Of a stretch of 64,000 nucleotides of DNA, positions 33,763 to 42,993 are shown in pieces. The translations under genes and the position numbers were made by a program. Below the pieces are notes generated by a model that had not been told where the DNA came from, did no database searches, and saw nothing but the letters and a program-made list of their open reading frames with translations. Origin of the DNA: Anammoximicrobium sp964645045 (lineage in GTDB: Bacteria > Planctomycetota > Planctomycetia > Pirellulales > Pirellulaceae); contig CAZXYZ010000007.1 in NCBI GenBank assembly GCA_964645045.1, forward strand, positions 62,001-126,000, given 5' to 3'. The first letter of the stretch is position 1. Each line of letters begins with the position of its first letter.

Positions 33763-36700
33763 TCAGGGTAGGATCGAGTTGATCAACTCATCCAGGGTGT
33801 CCAGCGCCACGTCCTCGTCGCCATCCGTCAGCTCCGTATCGTTCCAGTAAGTGTCGACCAGCTCGCGGAGAGCCAGTTCGACCGGATCCGGCGGGACCAC
33901 GCTGAAGACGGATTCGATCTGGTACACCAGCAAGTCCGCAGCATCGCGATACCCGATGTCGCTGCCGGCGTCGCCGTACAGCCGGTCGCGGCCGTCGCCA
34001 CCGGAGATCCGGTCGTTGCCGTCTTCACCCTTCAGCAGCGAATCGTTGCCCAGGTAGCCGGCAATGTAATCATCGCCGAGGCCGCCGAACACTCGGTCGT
34101 CGCCCGCGCCGGCGAAGATCCGGTCGTGACCGGCGTCCCCGTAGATCACGTCGTCGGCGGCGCCGCCGACCAGCAAATCGATGCCCGCACCGCCGAACAC
34201 CTGGCTCTTGCCCGAACCGCTGCGGATGTTATCGTTCCCTTCGCCGCCGTTGAGCATCTGCTGCTGCAGGATTTCGTCCTTGACCCGCACAATGTCGTCG
34301 CCGCCCAGCGCCACGACTTCGACGCGCGAGATGGACGGCGAACCAAACATGGCGTCCATGATCGCCTTGTCGTACTCGATGCCTTGGGACGTCAGGTTGG
34401 CGCCGCCGTTGTAGACGCCTTCGACCGTCCCAAAGTAGATGGCCTTGGCATCAGAGTTGGCGCCGTCGATTTTGTCGTCGCCGACCGCGATCAACTCGCC
34501 GCACTCGGTGCCGGTGATCTGCAGGGCCAGACTGCCCGCCACGTCCACGTTCACGGCGTTCAAGACGCTGAACGTCCCGGCGCCGCCCGAGCCGCTGATA
34601 TTCACGATGAATTGCGTACCCGGCGGGGTCGGGTGCGCACCGGCGTGCAGGTAGTCGTTGACGCCGATCAGGATGTCCACGCGCTGACCTGCCGCATCGG
34701 CACGGCTTTTCAGCTCTAGCATGCTCGGCGGATATGGCCAATACTTCGTCGCACTACTCGTCTGATCCCCGATCGTCACCACCGGACGGGTTGGGTCGTA
34801 TCCAATTCTCTGGGGGTCGTCGAATGCATCAAACAGCCCGTTGTCCACACGCGTCACGGTGAAACTCCCCTGCGACAGCACGAGGGTCAGGATTCCGTCC
34901 CGCTGCGAAGTCACCACCCGCGCTCCGTCAGGCACATACAGAGTGCCCACGCAGGACGCGTTGCCGAAATCCAGCGGCGTCGGATAAGCAGTTCCCTGGG
35001 TAAACATCACGGTGAAGTAATTCGGCGAACTGATCTGCTTCCAACCGGACTTCAATACTTCGCGGACGAAGTACCGGCCGGAAGGCAGGTTCAACGAACC
35101 CAAGCTGTAATTCCCGTTCGCGTCGGTGACCGCCGTAGCCACCGGGGCACCGTCGTCGCCAAATGCCCCAAAGGGGCCATTGGGTTCGAAGTTAGCGTCA
35201 TTATCCACGTCGGCGTACAGTTCGATCGTCCAGCCCGGCAAACCCGGCTCACCGGGATCCCGGCCGGTACTCTCGTTGGCATCATAGTACTTGCTGCCCG
35301 TAAAGGCCGGCGTGGCCGCATTGCCAAAGTCATTGCCGGTATCCACCAAGCCCGACGTCAACGCCACCTGGTAACCCAGCGTTCCGTTCGGAGCGACGAC
35401 GACCCCAGCTCCGACCTGCGGAGCCATCTGGATCCAGTTCGCCTGCAGCGTCTCGTACACCGTGTACGTCCCCGGCGGCACACTGAACGAGTAGTTGCCG
35501 TTGGCGTCCGTCACGGTGCTCGTGCTCACCGGGCTCCCGTCACCCGCCGTGCCCACCAGGTTGATCGTCCAGCCCTGCAGGCCCGGCTCGCCCACGTNNN
35601 NNNNNNNNNNNNNNNNNNNNNNNNNNNNNNNNNNNNNNNNNNNNNNNNNNNNNNNNNNNNNNNNNNNNNNNNNNNNNNNNNNNNNNNNNNNNNNNNNGCA
35701 CGCCGTCCCCGTCCAAGTCGTGGAACTTCGTCCCCGTCTTCGTGGCGTTCTGATAGTTCCCAAAATCGTTGCCGCTGTCCGTCTGGCCCGAGGTCAACGT
35801 CACGTCCCAGTCCCCGTCTCCCGGGATGTCCGGGTAGCTCTGCGTCCAGCCGCCCTGCTGCACTTCGCTGACCGTGTACGTTCCCGGCCTGACGCTGAAC
35901 GAGTAGTTCCCGTTGGCGTCCGTCACCGTGCTCGTGTTCACCGCGATCCCGTCGCCCGCCGTGCCCACCAGGTTGATCGTCCAGCCCTGCAGGCCCGGCT
36001 CGCCCACGTCCCGCACGCCGTCCCCGTCCAAGTCGTGGAACTTCGTCCCCGTCTTCGTGGCGTTCTGGTAGTTCCCAAAATCGTTGTTGTCGTCCACTTG
36101 TCCCGAGGTGAGGGTTATTTGGTAACCCAAGGTTCCGTTCGGAGCCGTGACGATGCCGGTTCCCGCTTGCGGGAAGGACTGCGTCCAGCCACCCGGAAGT
36201 GTTTCGTAGACAGTGTAGGTTCCGGGGGGGACGCCAAAAGAATAGGCACCGCCGGTACCTGTCGTGGTGCTGAGGTTGATCGGGTTGCCTTGCAGATCCG
36301 TCCCGGTTAAGTTAATGGACCATCCCGTCAATCCCAACTCCCCGGGGTCTTTCGTCCCGTCTCCGTCCATGTCCTCAAACTTGATGCCGCTCTTGATCGC
36401 GCTCTGGAAGTTGCCGAAGTCAATGTGGTCCAGCACCATGCTGGCGGACACGTCGATTCGATGGGCGTACCCGGCGGTTGGCCCCGGATACGTCTGCGCC
36501 CATGTCGGCTGGATCACCTCACGGATCACGTGGATCCCCGGCGGGAGTGTCAGGCTGTACGAGCCGTCCACGGCCGTCGTCGTACTGGCTTCGCCAAGGT
36601 CGAGGTTACTGTTGTCGTTGGCATCGACATAGACCATCCAGCCCGACAGACCAGGTTCGCCCCAGTCCTGGAAACCGTCGCCGTTGCTGTCCACGTACTT

Positions 36701-37630
36701 GAAACCGGTTATCGTCGCCGTGGGTTGGGCGATTTGCAGGTCGTACTTGTTCACCTGCCCCACGCTGCCGCTGTAGACCTCGATGAAGTAGTTCTGGCCG
36801 GAGGTGGCCTGGAACGCGGCCAGGTCGAGGTTGGTCGTCGTGCCGTTGCTGGTCGCCAGGATCACGCCGGCCGCATTGCGTACGCGCACACCCAGATTGG
36901 TCGGGCTGTTAGCACCCGTGGCTACGCCGGTGCCCGCCGGCATTATCGCGCGGACTTCGACCGGGCCAGTTACGTTCGAGACAAAGCTGAAGAAGTCGCG
37001 GTCCGGCCGTGTAATCGTCAAGTTCGCCGCGGTGATCGGAGTGCCAGTGAAAGTCCCCAAGGGCGTCGCGGTCCCCATTGCGTTGTTGTTCGCCGGAGAA
37101 CCCGTCGAGTCGTCGTTCACGTCCGGGTTCCAGATCCGCAGTTGGTACTGGGCATCGTTGCCCACGATACCAACTTTGTAAACGTTCGCCGTGTTAACGC
37201 TGGTTGCCGTTAGTGAAGCGATCGGGTTTCCCGAGTCGATGACGACAGACAAACCGATCTGCGCGTTGGCGTTGTCGTAGAAAGTCACTGTCGCATTGCT
37301 GGTGCCGCCCGTGTATCCCACGGTAACGTTCAGGTCTCCGGTGACAGCGGCCTGGAACTGGTAGTAGTCGCTCGAATCGCTGGCGCCGGAATCGACGGAG
37401 CCGGATCCCAGCATGTCCACCACCCCAACCAGACCCGGACTGCTGACGACTTGGCCGGGTAACGCGTCGTTGGGTTCCTGGTCGGTAAATGTCACCGACA
37501 ACAGATGCCGCGACTCCAGGGCCTCAAAGAAAATCGCCCGGCGGTCATGGCGCCTGCGGCGGGCTTTGCGGGATTTCGTCGAACGATCGGTACGTCGTAC
37601 CATCTGTGCAGCGATGTCAAGCCAAGACAT
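33763..37630 (-). CDS. Giant secreted repeat protein (LEPR motif, B-type repeats, RTX repeats), gap inside
   Basis: Start at 37630, with GGGAGA upstream. The N-terminus has a basic region and FEALESRHLLS, the planctomycete LEPR-type motif. Next are a pre-peptidase-like domain (DQEPNDAL.., about 37300-36750), four or more Cna-B/SdrD-like B repeats (GTKFHDLDGDGVRDVGEPGLQGW), a region with unclear fold, and hemolysin-type calcium repeats (GGAGIDLL, GDAGHDRI, GGLGDDYI, GGDGRDRL; about 33960-34260). The protein is likely exported and calcium-bound at the cell surface. A 100-N gap at 35598-35697 splits it; the frames on the two sides do not match across exactly 100 bases, so the true gap length differs. 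Confidence 0.85.
35598..35697. other. Assembly gap (100 N)
   Basis: Exactly 100 N, the usual placeholder for unknown length. It lies between two B-type repeat units whose DNA is nearly identical (35700-35775 and 36010-36085), so repeat collapse is the likely cause. Confidence 0.98.
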
Positions 37631-38206
37631 ATTCGTATCTCCCACGACTAGAATTTCCTCTGAGCAATCCGACGAGGACTCGGGATACAGCCAGTTCAGT
37701 CACGACGGCGAACGCCAAGTTCGCCGCCCCCTCCAAGAACAACCGCGCCGTCTTCCGAGAGAGCGGAAAACAATAAGCCACCGACTAGTCAATCTCACTA
37801 CATTCGTTACCGCTGTCAATAGGCGGAATGGGCAAAACAGCTAAAATAAGCAGAACTGCCGCATTGCGAGTTTTCCGAAAATTGTAGAGGCGTCCGTCGG
37901 CCGGGGCAAACATGCCGGATCCCCAAACAAAGGGAATTAGTGACCTGAGTTCGCTGTGCAAAGGGCTGCGGGAGACGGCCATCCCCATCTGGCAGATGTA
38001 CGATCAGGGCCTCGGCGGCCGGCACGCACGCGTTGCCTGTTTGACGGCGCGAAACGCCGTCCCCACGTGGCGAGACGCACCAACGCGGCCCACCCATCAG
38101 CATGTGTAGCGACTCCGAACACCGCCACAACGAAAAAAAAGGCCGCTCCGCGGTGATCGCCCACCACATTTCCAGATGTGATGAGAAATGCGGGCTAAGT
38201 GCCCCG
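37631..38206. other. Intergenic region upstream of the giant protein
   Basis: About 575 bp without a convincing gene. A short hairpin GACGGCG-CGAAA-CGCCGTC lies at 38043-38061. The promoter of the giant protein gene is expected near 37650-37800 but I cannot place it. Confidence 0.4.
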
Positions 38207-39067
38207 TCACGGGGTTCCAGGTAGGACAGTTTGCCTAACCGTCCAAGAGGGAATGGCATTTCGTCCTGCCTTGGCCGCCAGCAGCGCCTCCGCGATTCCG
38301 CTTCGGGACTCGCGGAGTTCCCCCCACAGTGTTCCCAGCAGTTCGTGAAAGACGGCCGCGTTGATTCCGGCAGCCCCCAGGTCGGGCAGCACGGCGAACA
38401 CGTCCCAGCGGAACTCGGACGCGTAGTAATGGCTGGCGGCGGGGATGACGGTCAAGCCCTGCCGCCGAAAAAGGCTCGTCGCGCGGCGCAGATGCATGGC
38501 GTCCGTCACCAGAGCGACGCGGTCGATACCTCGCTGCGACAGGACCTTACCGGCATTGACGGCATTCTCGAACGTGTCCAGCGAACGCGACTCGACCGCG
38601 ATGTCGGTGGCGGGCACGCCAAGCCGCTGCAGCATCTCGTGCATCGCGATCCCTTCCGCTTCGCCGGGCAGCGATTTGTCGCCCTTGCCGCCTGCGGCGA
38701 GGACCAGACATGGCAGGCCCTGGTGATACAGCTGCCCTGCGCGCAGGCACCGCCGCAGACCGCGTTCGCTCAGGTGCGTTTGGAACTCCGGAGCGGCGGG
38801 CGGAATGACGCCACTGCCCAGAACCACAATCGCCTGGATGTCGGCAGGGCGTCCGATCAGCGGCGGGTAGTCGCGTTCGAGGATCGCGGCCGACCAGTGC
38901 GCCACCAGCGGTGTGCAGAACAGCCACAACAGCGCGTAGCACGCGAAACACGACCCGGACAATCGCCGATGAGACTTGGCGCACCGGGCGAGCACCAGCA
39001 GCGCTGTTCCTTGGGCCAGCATCAGCAACAGGAACGGTTGGAGCAGACTGACGAGGAAAGTGTACAT
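38207..39067 (-). CDS. YdcF-like (DUF218) membrane protein
   Basis: A 286-aa protein; I start at Met 39067 (MYTFLVSLLQPFLLL), which opens two N-terminal membrane helices. The DUF218 domain follows: AIVVLGSGV, ERGLRRCLRAGQLYHQG, GGKG...GEAEGIAMHEMLQRLGV, ESRSLDTFENAVNA and ALVTDAMHLRRA. Relatives (YdcF, SanA, ElyC) are linked to envelope integrity. The last codons (WTVRQTVLPGTP) are read from a dispersed repeat that also occurs at 51153-51200, so the tail is probably not original. Confidence 0.85.
   Translation of the reverse strand: MYTFLVSLLQPFLLLMLAQGTALLVLARCAKSHRRLSGSCFACYALLWLFCTPLVAHWSAAILERDYPPLIGRPADIQAIVVLGSGVIPPAAPEFQTHLSERGLRRCLRAGQLYHQGLPCLVLAAGGKGDKSLPGEAEGIAMHEMLQRLGVPATDIAVESRSLDTFENAVNAGKVLSQRGIDRVALVTDAMHLRRATSLFRRQGLTVIPAASHYYASEFRWDVFAVLPDLGAAGINAAVFHELLGTLWGELRESRSGIAEALLAAKAGRNAIPSWTVRQTVLPGTP
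38221..38268. repeat. Dispersed repeat copy overlapping the YdcF-like gene end
   Basis: GTAGGACAGTTTGCCTAACC here aligns with GTAGGACGGTTTGCTAAACC at 51153, and the similarity continues through GGAATGGC.TT for about 40 bp. The copy lies inside the 3' end of the YdcF-like gene. Confidence 0.7.
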
Positions 39068-39634
39068 GCGGGAGTTGGGCAGTGGCAAAGTCAAAAAGGT
39101 AGCTGAGTCAAAGAGGCAAGATTTGGAGCAGGACAATGCAAGGAAGGAAAACGAAAGCGGGGACAAGCCACCGCACTCCAAGATCTGATTCCACGACGCT
39201 GGAATTGTACCGTCCCAAAGCCCCCGGCATGCCAAAAAGGAGTGAGAAAAAAATGAAGATCCGATGAAAACTGCCTGCCGACCGGCTCCGGGGCGTATCC
39301 ACGGTGAATCTGCAGACGCCGCGCGGTCCGATGGCCGGATCCGAGTTGGCCCGGGCCGCACCGGCGGGACCGGCCGCGTGCCAGATTCCGGCCTCCCACA
39401 AGGGGCCGCCGACGCCGAGTGTTAACGATCCGTGAAGGTAGTGCAAGAGAACCGTGAATTCACCCGGTCTTGGCGGGTTTGCGGCTTGCCGTTCCTCGAC
39501 CCGATGGGTTTAATTCGCTTGGCGGTCAGCACGGTGAAGTGTGATGACGCCACGTTCGTGCGCGTGCAGCGCGCACACGATTTCGCGAAGACACTGAGGA
39601 GGCCGCTGGGAAGGCTGAGGAACCGAACTAGGGG
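39068..39634. other. Intergenic region between divergent genes
   Basis: About 570 bp with no convincing gene. ATGAAGATCCGATGAA at 39252-39267 recurs at 50910-50925 after a similar AAGGAG-rich stretch, a hint of another short dispersed repeat. Confidence 0.4.
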
Positions 39635-40840
39635 ATGAAGCCGATGGAACGATTGTCGAGACACTACCGAAAACGGTTGAGGTGGCTCGTGGCAACGTCC
39701 GGAGCTTGCCTCCTGTGGGCGGCCTGGGGGCTGCTGGGTGCGACCGACGGTACTCAAGCGGCCGAGCCGGCGGCAGCCCGCGGCGCAGATGGGACGCCAG
39801 TCGCGCCGGGCATTCAAATCGGCATCGCCTACGGGACGGAGAAACGCAGTTGGCTGGAATGGGCCACGCGGGAGTTTGCGGCGACCGACGATGGACGCCG
39901 GATCGGGATTCAGCTGATCCCCATGGGTTCAGTCGAGAGCGCCAATGCCATCCTGGACGGCGACCAACGGATCCACGTCTGGGCGCCGGCCAGCAGCTTG
40001 TACCGGGAAACGCTGGTCCGGGACTGGAAGATCAGGTACCGCGGGAACTTGATCGTCCGCGAGGAGCCGTTGGCCTTGTCGCCGATGGTAATCGTGATGT
40101 GGAAGGACCGGTACAACGCGTTCACGGTTCGCAGTCCCGACGTTTCCCTGACCACGATCTACTATGCGATGCATGCGAAAGGAGGTTGGGGCACGATCGC
40201 AGGGAAGCCGGAATGGGGCGTATTCAAGTTCGGCCACACGCATCCCAATCAGTCCAATTCCGGCCTGATGACGTTGATCCTGATGGCTTACGGGTACTAC
40301 GGGAGGAATTCGGGCGTGACCGTCCCGGACGTCAGTACGCCGGCCTTCCAACAGTACTTGGCGCGATTCGAGCGCGGGGTCCGGGGAGTATCCAATTCGA
40401 CCGGCAACCTGATGCAAGAAATGGTCGCCAAAGGGCCTTCGGGCTTCGATGCCTTGATGGTGTACGAATCGGTTGTCATCGACTGCCTGAAGGGCGCCGA
40501 GGGCAAGTGGGAACCCTTGCAGGTGGTCTATCCAAAACAGAATCTGTGGAATGAGAATCCCTTCTGCATTCTGGACACGCCTTGGTCGGACGAGAGTCAT
40601 CGGCGGGCGGCGGAGACCTTCCTGAGCTTCCTGATGAGCGAGCCGATTCAAGCCCGGTCTCTTGACTCCGGCTTTCGTCCCGGGAATCCCGCGGTCAGCA
40701 TGAAGGGTCCCGACAGTCCGTTTGTGAAATTCGCGAAGTACGGTTTGCATTTGGAGCTTCCCCAGATGTGTCAGGTGCCGTCGGCGGAAGTGATCGAGAA
40801 CCTGCAGCAGGCGTGGATGCGGCACGCGGTGCCGCGCTGA
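39635..40840 (+). CDS. Exported solute-binding-like protein, copy 1
   Basis: A 401-aa protein with an N-terminal membrane/signal segment (LVATSGACLLWAAWGLLGA). The rest has the type II periplasmic binding protein pattern (as PF13531): IQIGIAYGTEKRSWLEWA, IQLIPMGSVE, RIHVWAPASSLYRE, EEPLALSPMVIVMWK, FKFGHTHPNQSNSGLMTL and SNSTGNLM. The last stretches are likely ligand contacts. It is about 60% identical by eye to the C-terminal half of the next gene, 16 bp downstream, so the two arose by tandem duplication. No ABC permease is adjacent. Met 4 is an alternative start with better GGGG spacing. Confidence 0.82.
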   Translation: MKPMERLSRHYRKRLRWLVATSGACLLWAAWGLLGATDGTQAAEPAAARGADGTPVAPGIQIGIAYGTEKRSWLEWATREFAATDDGRRIGIQLIPMGSVESANAILDGDQRIHVWAPASSLYRETLVRDWKIRYRGNLIVREEPLALSPMVIVMWKDRYNAFTVRSPDVSLTTIYYAMHAKGGWGTIAGKPEWGVFKFGHTHPNQSNSGLMTLILMAYGYYGRNSGVTVPDVSTPAFQQYLARFERGVRGVSNSTGNLMQEMVAKGPSGFDALMVYESVVIDCLKGAEGKWEPLQVVYPKQNLWNENPFCILDTPWSDESHRRAAETFLSFLMSEPIQARSLDSGFRPGNPAVSMKGPDSPFVKFAKYGLHLELPQMCQVPSAEVIENLQQAWMRHAVPR

Positions 40841-40856
40841 ATCGAGGCGATGCGTT

Positions 40857-42953
40857 ATGAACAAGAAAGAGCGGTTCGATCCCCAGCACGAGGGTGTGCC
40901 GTTGCCGGAGGATGACGATTTGGATTTCGTGTTGGACGGCGCTGATGCCGACGTCGAGATCGACCTCGATCTGCCCGACTGGCCGTCCTCGTCGGACGTA
41001 GCGCACGAGTTTGACACGGGCGTTATCGACCCCGGCGTCACGCCGGCGCGCGCCGCCAGGACCAAGGCTCCGTCCAACGGCGATGAATTTGAATCGCTCA
41101 TGGATGGGCTCGAGTTGGACTACGACCTGCCGCTGCCCAGCAAAGCCGCGGCCAAGCGTGTGCCGACGTCGCCCGCGGATCCGCCGAAACCGGATCGTAC
41201 ATCGTCGGGAAAAACGCCGCGGGACGCGGTCCCTGCCGCGACGCGCAAGCCCCAGCCAACCCAGGCCGCTCCCGTCTCGCCGGCGGCCGCTCGGGACCAA
41301 GACGCCCACCAAACGAAACGCACCGTCGCGCCTCAGGGAAAGCAGCCCGGGCAGGCCAAGGCGGCGGCCGATCAAGCGGCCAACGGTGCGCGCAAACGGC
41401 CGGCTGCGGCAAACCCCGCCCGAGGCGCGCAGCCTGCGGCCAAACGGACGGCGACGCAATCGCCGGCCCGCGCGGCCGCGGACCAGACCGACCCGAGGAG
41501 CGGTCCCCCGGGTTCTCCTGACCTTCCCGGCCTGCCTGACGACCCGGGCTACGACATCATCTCCCCCGAAACCGGCGCGTCCACCCCAACGCCCGCGGCT
41601 GGCGCGCCAGCCCCGGCTTCCCAGGCGGCCGAGCCGGAGAAGCGACGGCCGCGGCGCGGGATCGCGGTCAAAGTTCTCCTGGGAGTTGCCGTCGTGGCAG
41701 GCTTGGCTTGCGGGGCCCTTGGGCTGTATGCCGGTTGGTTTGGCGGCGATGACGGGTCGAGCCAGTACGAGGCGATCCGCGCCCGGGCGGCCAGCCGTTC
41801 CCGTTCGGACGTTGCGGCCAAGGAACCGGCCCCGGCGCCGCGCGGTCCGGCCGAGGCTCCCCAAACGGCGGCCCCGGCGGATGCCGCGCCGGCCGGCGGC
41901 GATGCGCTCGTCGAGATCGGCATCGCTTACGGCACCGAGAAGCGCAACTGGCTGGAATGGGCGGCCGGCCAATTCGCCGCTACGGACGAAGGCCGGCGCA
42001 TTCAAGTGCGGCTGATCCCGATGGGCTCCCTGGAAGGCGCCCACGCCGTCCTGGATGGAGACAAGCGGATCCACGTCTGGTCCCCGGCCAGCAGCCTGTA
42101 TCGGGAAGCGTTCGTGCGGGATTGGGAGGCCAAGTTCCAGCCAAACCCGATTCTCAAGGAGGAAGCACTGGCCCTGAGCCCGATGATCCTGGTGATGTGG
42201 AAGAGCCGCTACGAGGCTTTTACGGCCAAGAGTCCGGAAGTGTCGCTGCGGACGATCTGGTATGCCATGCAGGCCAAGCAGGGCTGGGCGACGATTGCCG
42301 GCAAGCCGCAGTGGGGCCGTTTCAAGTTCGGCCATACGCATCCCAACCAGTCGAACTCCGGCCTGATGACGTTGGTCGTCCTGGCGTACAGCTTTCTCGA
42401 CAAGTCGGCGGGCGTGACGGTTGGCGAGATCATGGCGCCGCAGTTTCAGGACTACCTGACCCAGTTCAATGCCGGCGTGGCCCAGCTCTCGAATTCGACG
42501 GGCAACCTGATGAAAGACATGGCCCTCAAGGGCCCCTCCAGCTACGATGCGCTGATCGTCTACGAATCGGTGGCCATCGACTATCTGGAAAGCGCCGAAG
42601 GCCGGTGGGAACCTCTGCAGGTCGTCTATCCCAAGCAGAACCTGTGGAACGAAAATCCCTATTGCATCTTGAATACGCCGTGGACAACGGAGGCCCACCA
42701 AAAAGCGGCGCAGATCTTCCTGAAGTTCCTGCTGAGCGAGCCGATTCAAGCCCGGGCCTTGGATCATGGCTTCCGTCCCGCCAACGCGGCCGTTCCCGTC
42801 AAGGGGCCGGAAAGCCCGTTCATCAGGTTCGCCGATCACGGGTTGTCCGTGGAACTCGCGGAGATGTGCGAGGTGCCGTCCCGGGAGGTCATTGAGAACC
42901 TTCAGCAGATGTGGATCCGGACCAGCGTGCAGCGTGGTCCGGGCGGTCCTTGA
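40857..42953 (+). CDS. Membrane-tethered solute-binding-like protein with long cytoplasmic tail, copy 2
   Basis: A 698-aa protein. Residues 1-265 are acidic then Ala/Pro/Lys-rich and probably disordered in the cytoplasm (DLDFVLDGADADVEIDLDLP at 21-40). One membrane helix lies near 268-294, followed by a linker and a binding domain from about 352 that closely matches copy 1 (GIAYGTEKR, VWSPASSLYRE, FKFGHTHPNQSNSG, SNSTGNLM). The layout, a binding domain outside joined to a long inner tail, suggests a sensor or scaffold rather than an ABC transporter partner. That is inference. Confidence 0.8.
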   Translation: MNKKERFDPQHEGVPLPEDDDLDFVLDGADADVEIDLDLPDWPSSSDVAHEFDTGVIDPGVTPARAARTKAPSNGDEFESLMDGLELDYDLPLPSKAAAKRVPTSPADPPKPDRTSSGKTPRDAVPAATRKPQPTQAAPVSPAAARDQDAHQTKRTVAPQGKQPGQAKAAADQAANGARKRPAAANPARGAQPAAKRTATQSPARAAADQTDPRSGPPGSPDLPGLPDDPGYDIISPETGASTPTPAAGAPAPASQAAEPEKRRPRRGIAVKVLLGVAVVAGLACGALGLYAGWFGGDDGSSQYEAIRARAASRSRSDVAAKEPAPAPRGPAEAPQTAAPADAAPAGGDALVEIGIAYGTEKRNWLEWAAGQFAATDEGRRIQVRLIPMGSLEGAHAVLDGDKRIHVWSPASSLYREAFVRDWEAKFQPNPILKEEALALSPMILVMWKSRYEAFTAKSPEVSLRTIWYAMQAKQGWATIAGKPQWGRFKFGHTHPNQSNSGLMTLVVLAYSFLDKSAGVTVGEIMAPQFQDYLTQFNAGVAQLSNSTGNLMKDMALKGPSSYDALIVYESVAIDYLESAEGRWEPLQVVYPKQNLWNENPYCILNTPWTTEAHQKAAQIFLKFLLSEPIQARALDHGFRPANAAVPVKGPESPFIRFADHGLSVELAEMCEVPSREVIENLQQMWIRTSVQRGPGGP

Positions 42954-42993
42954 GCGTCAACGTGCGGCCCAGCCGCCTGCAGCAGGTGCCGAC

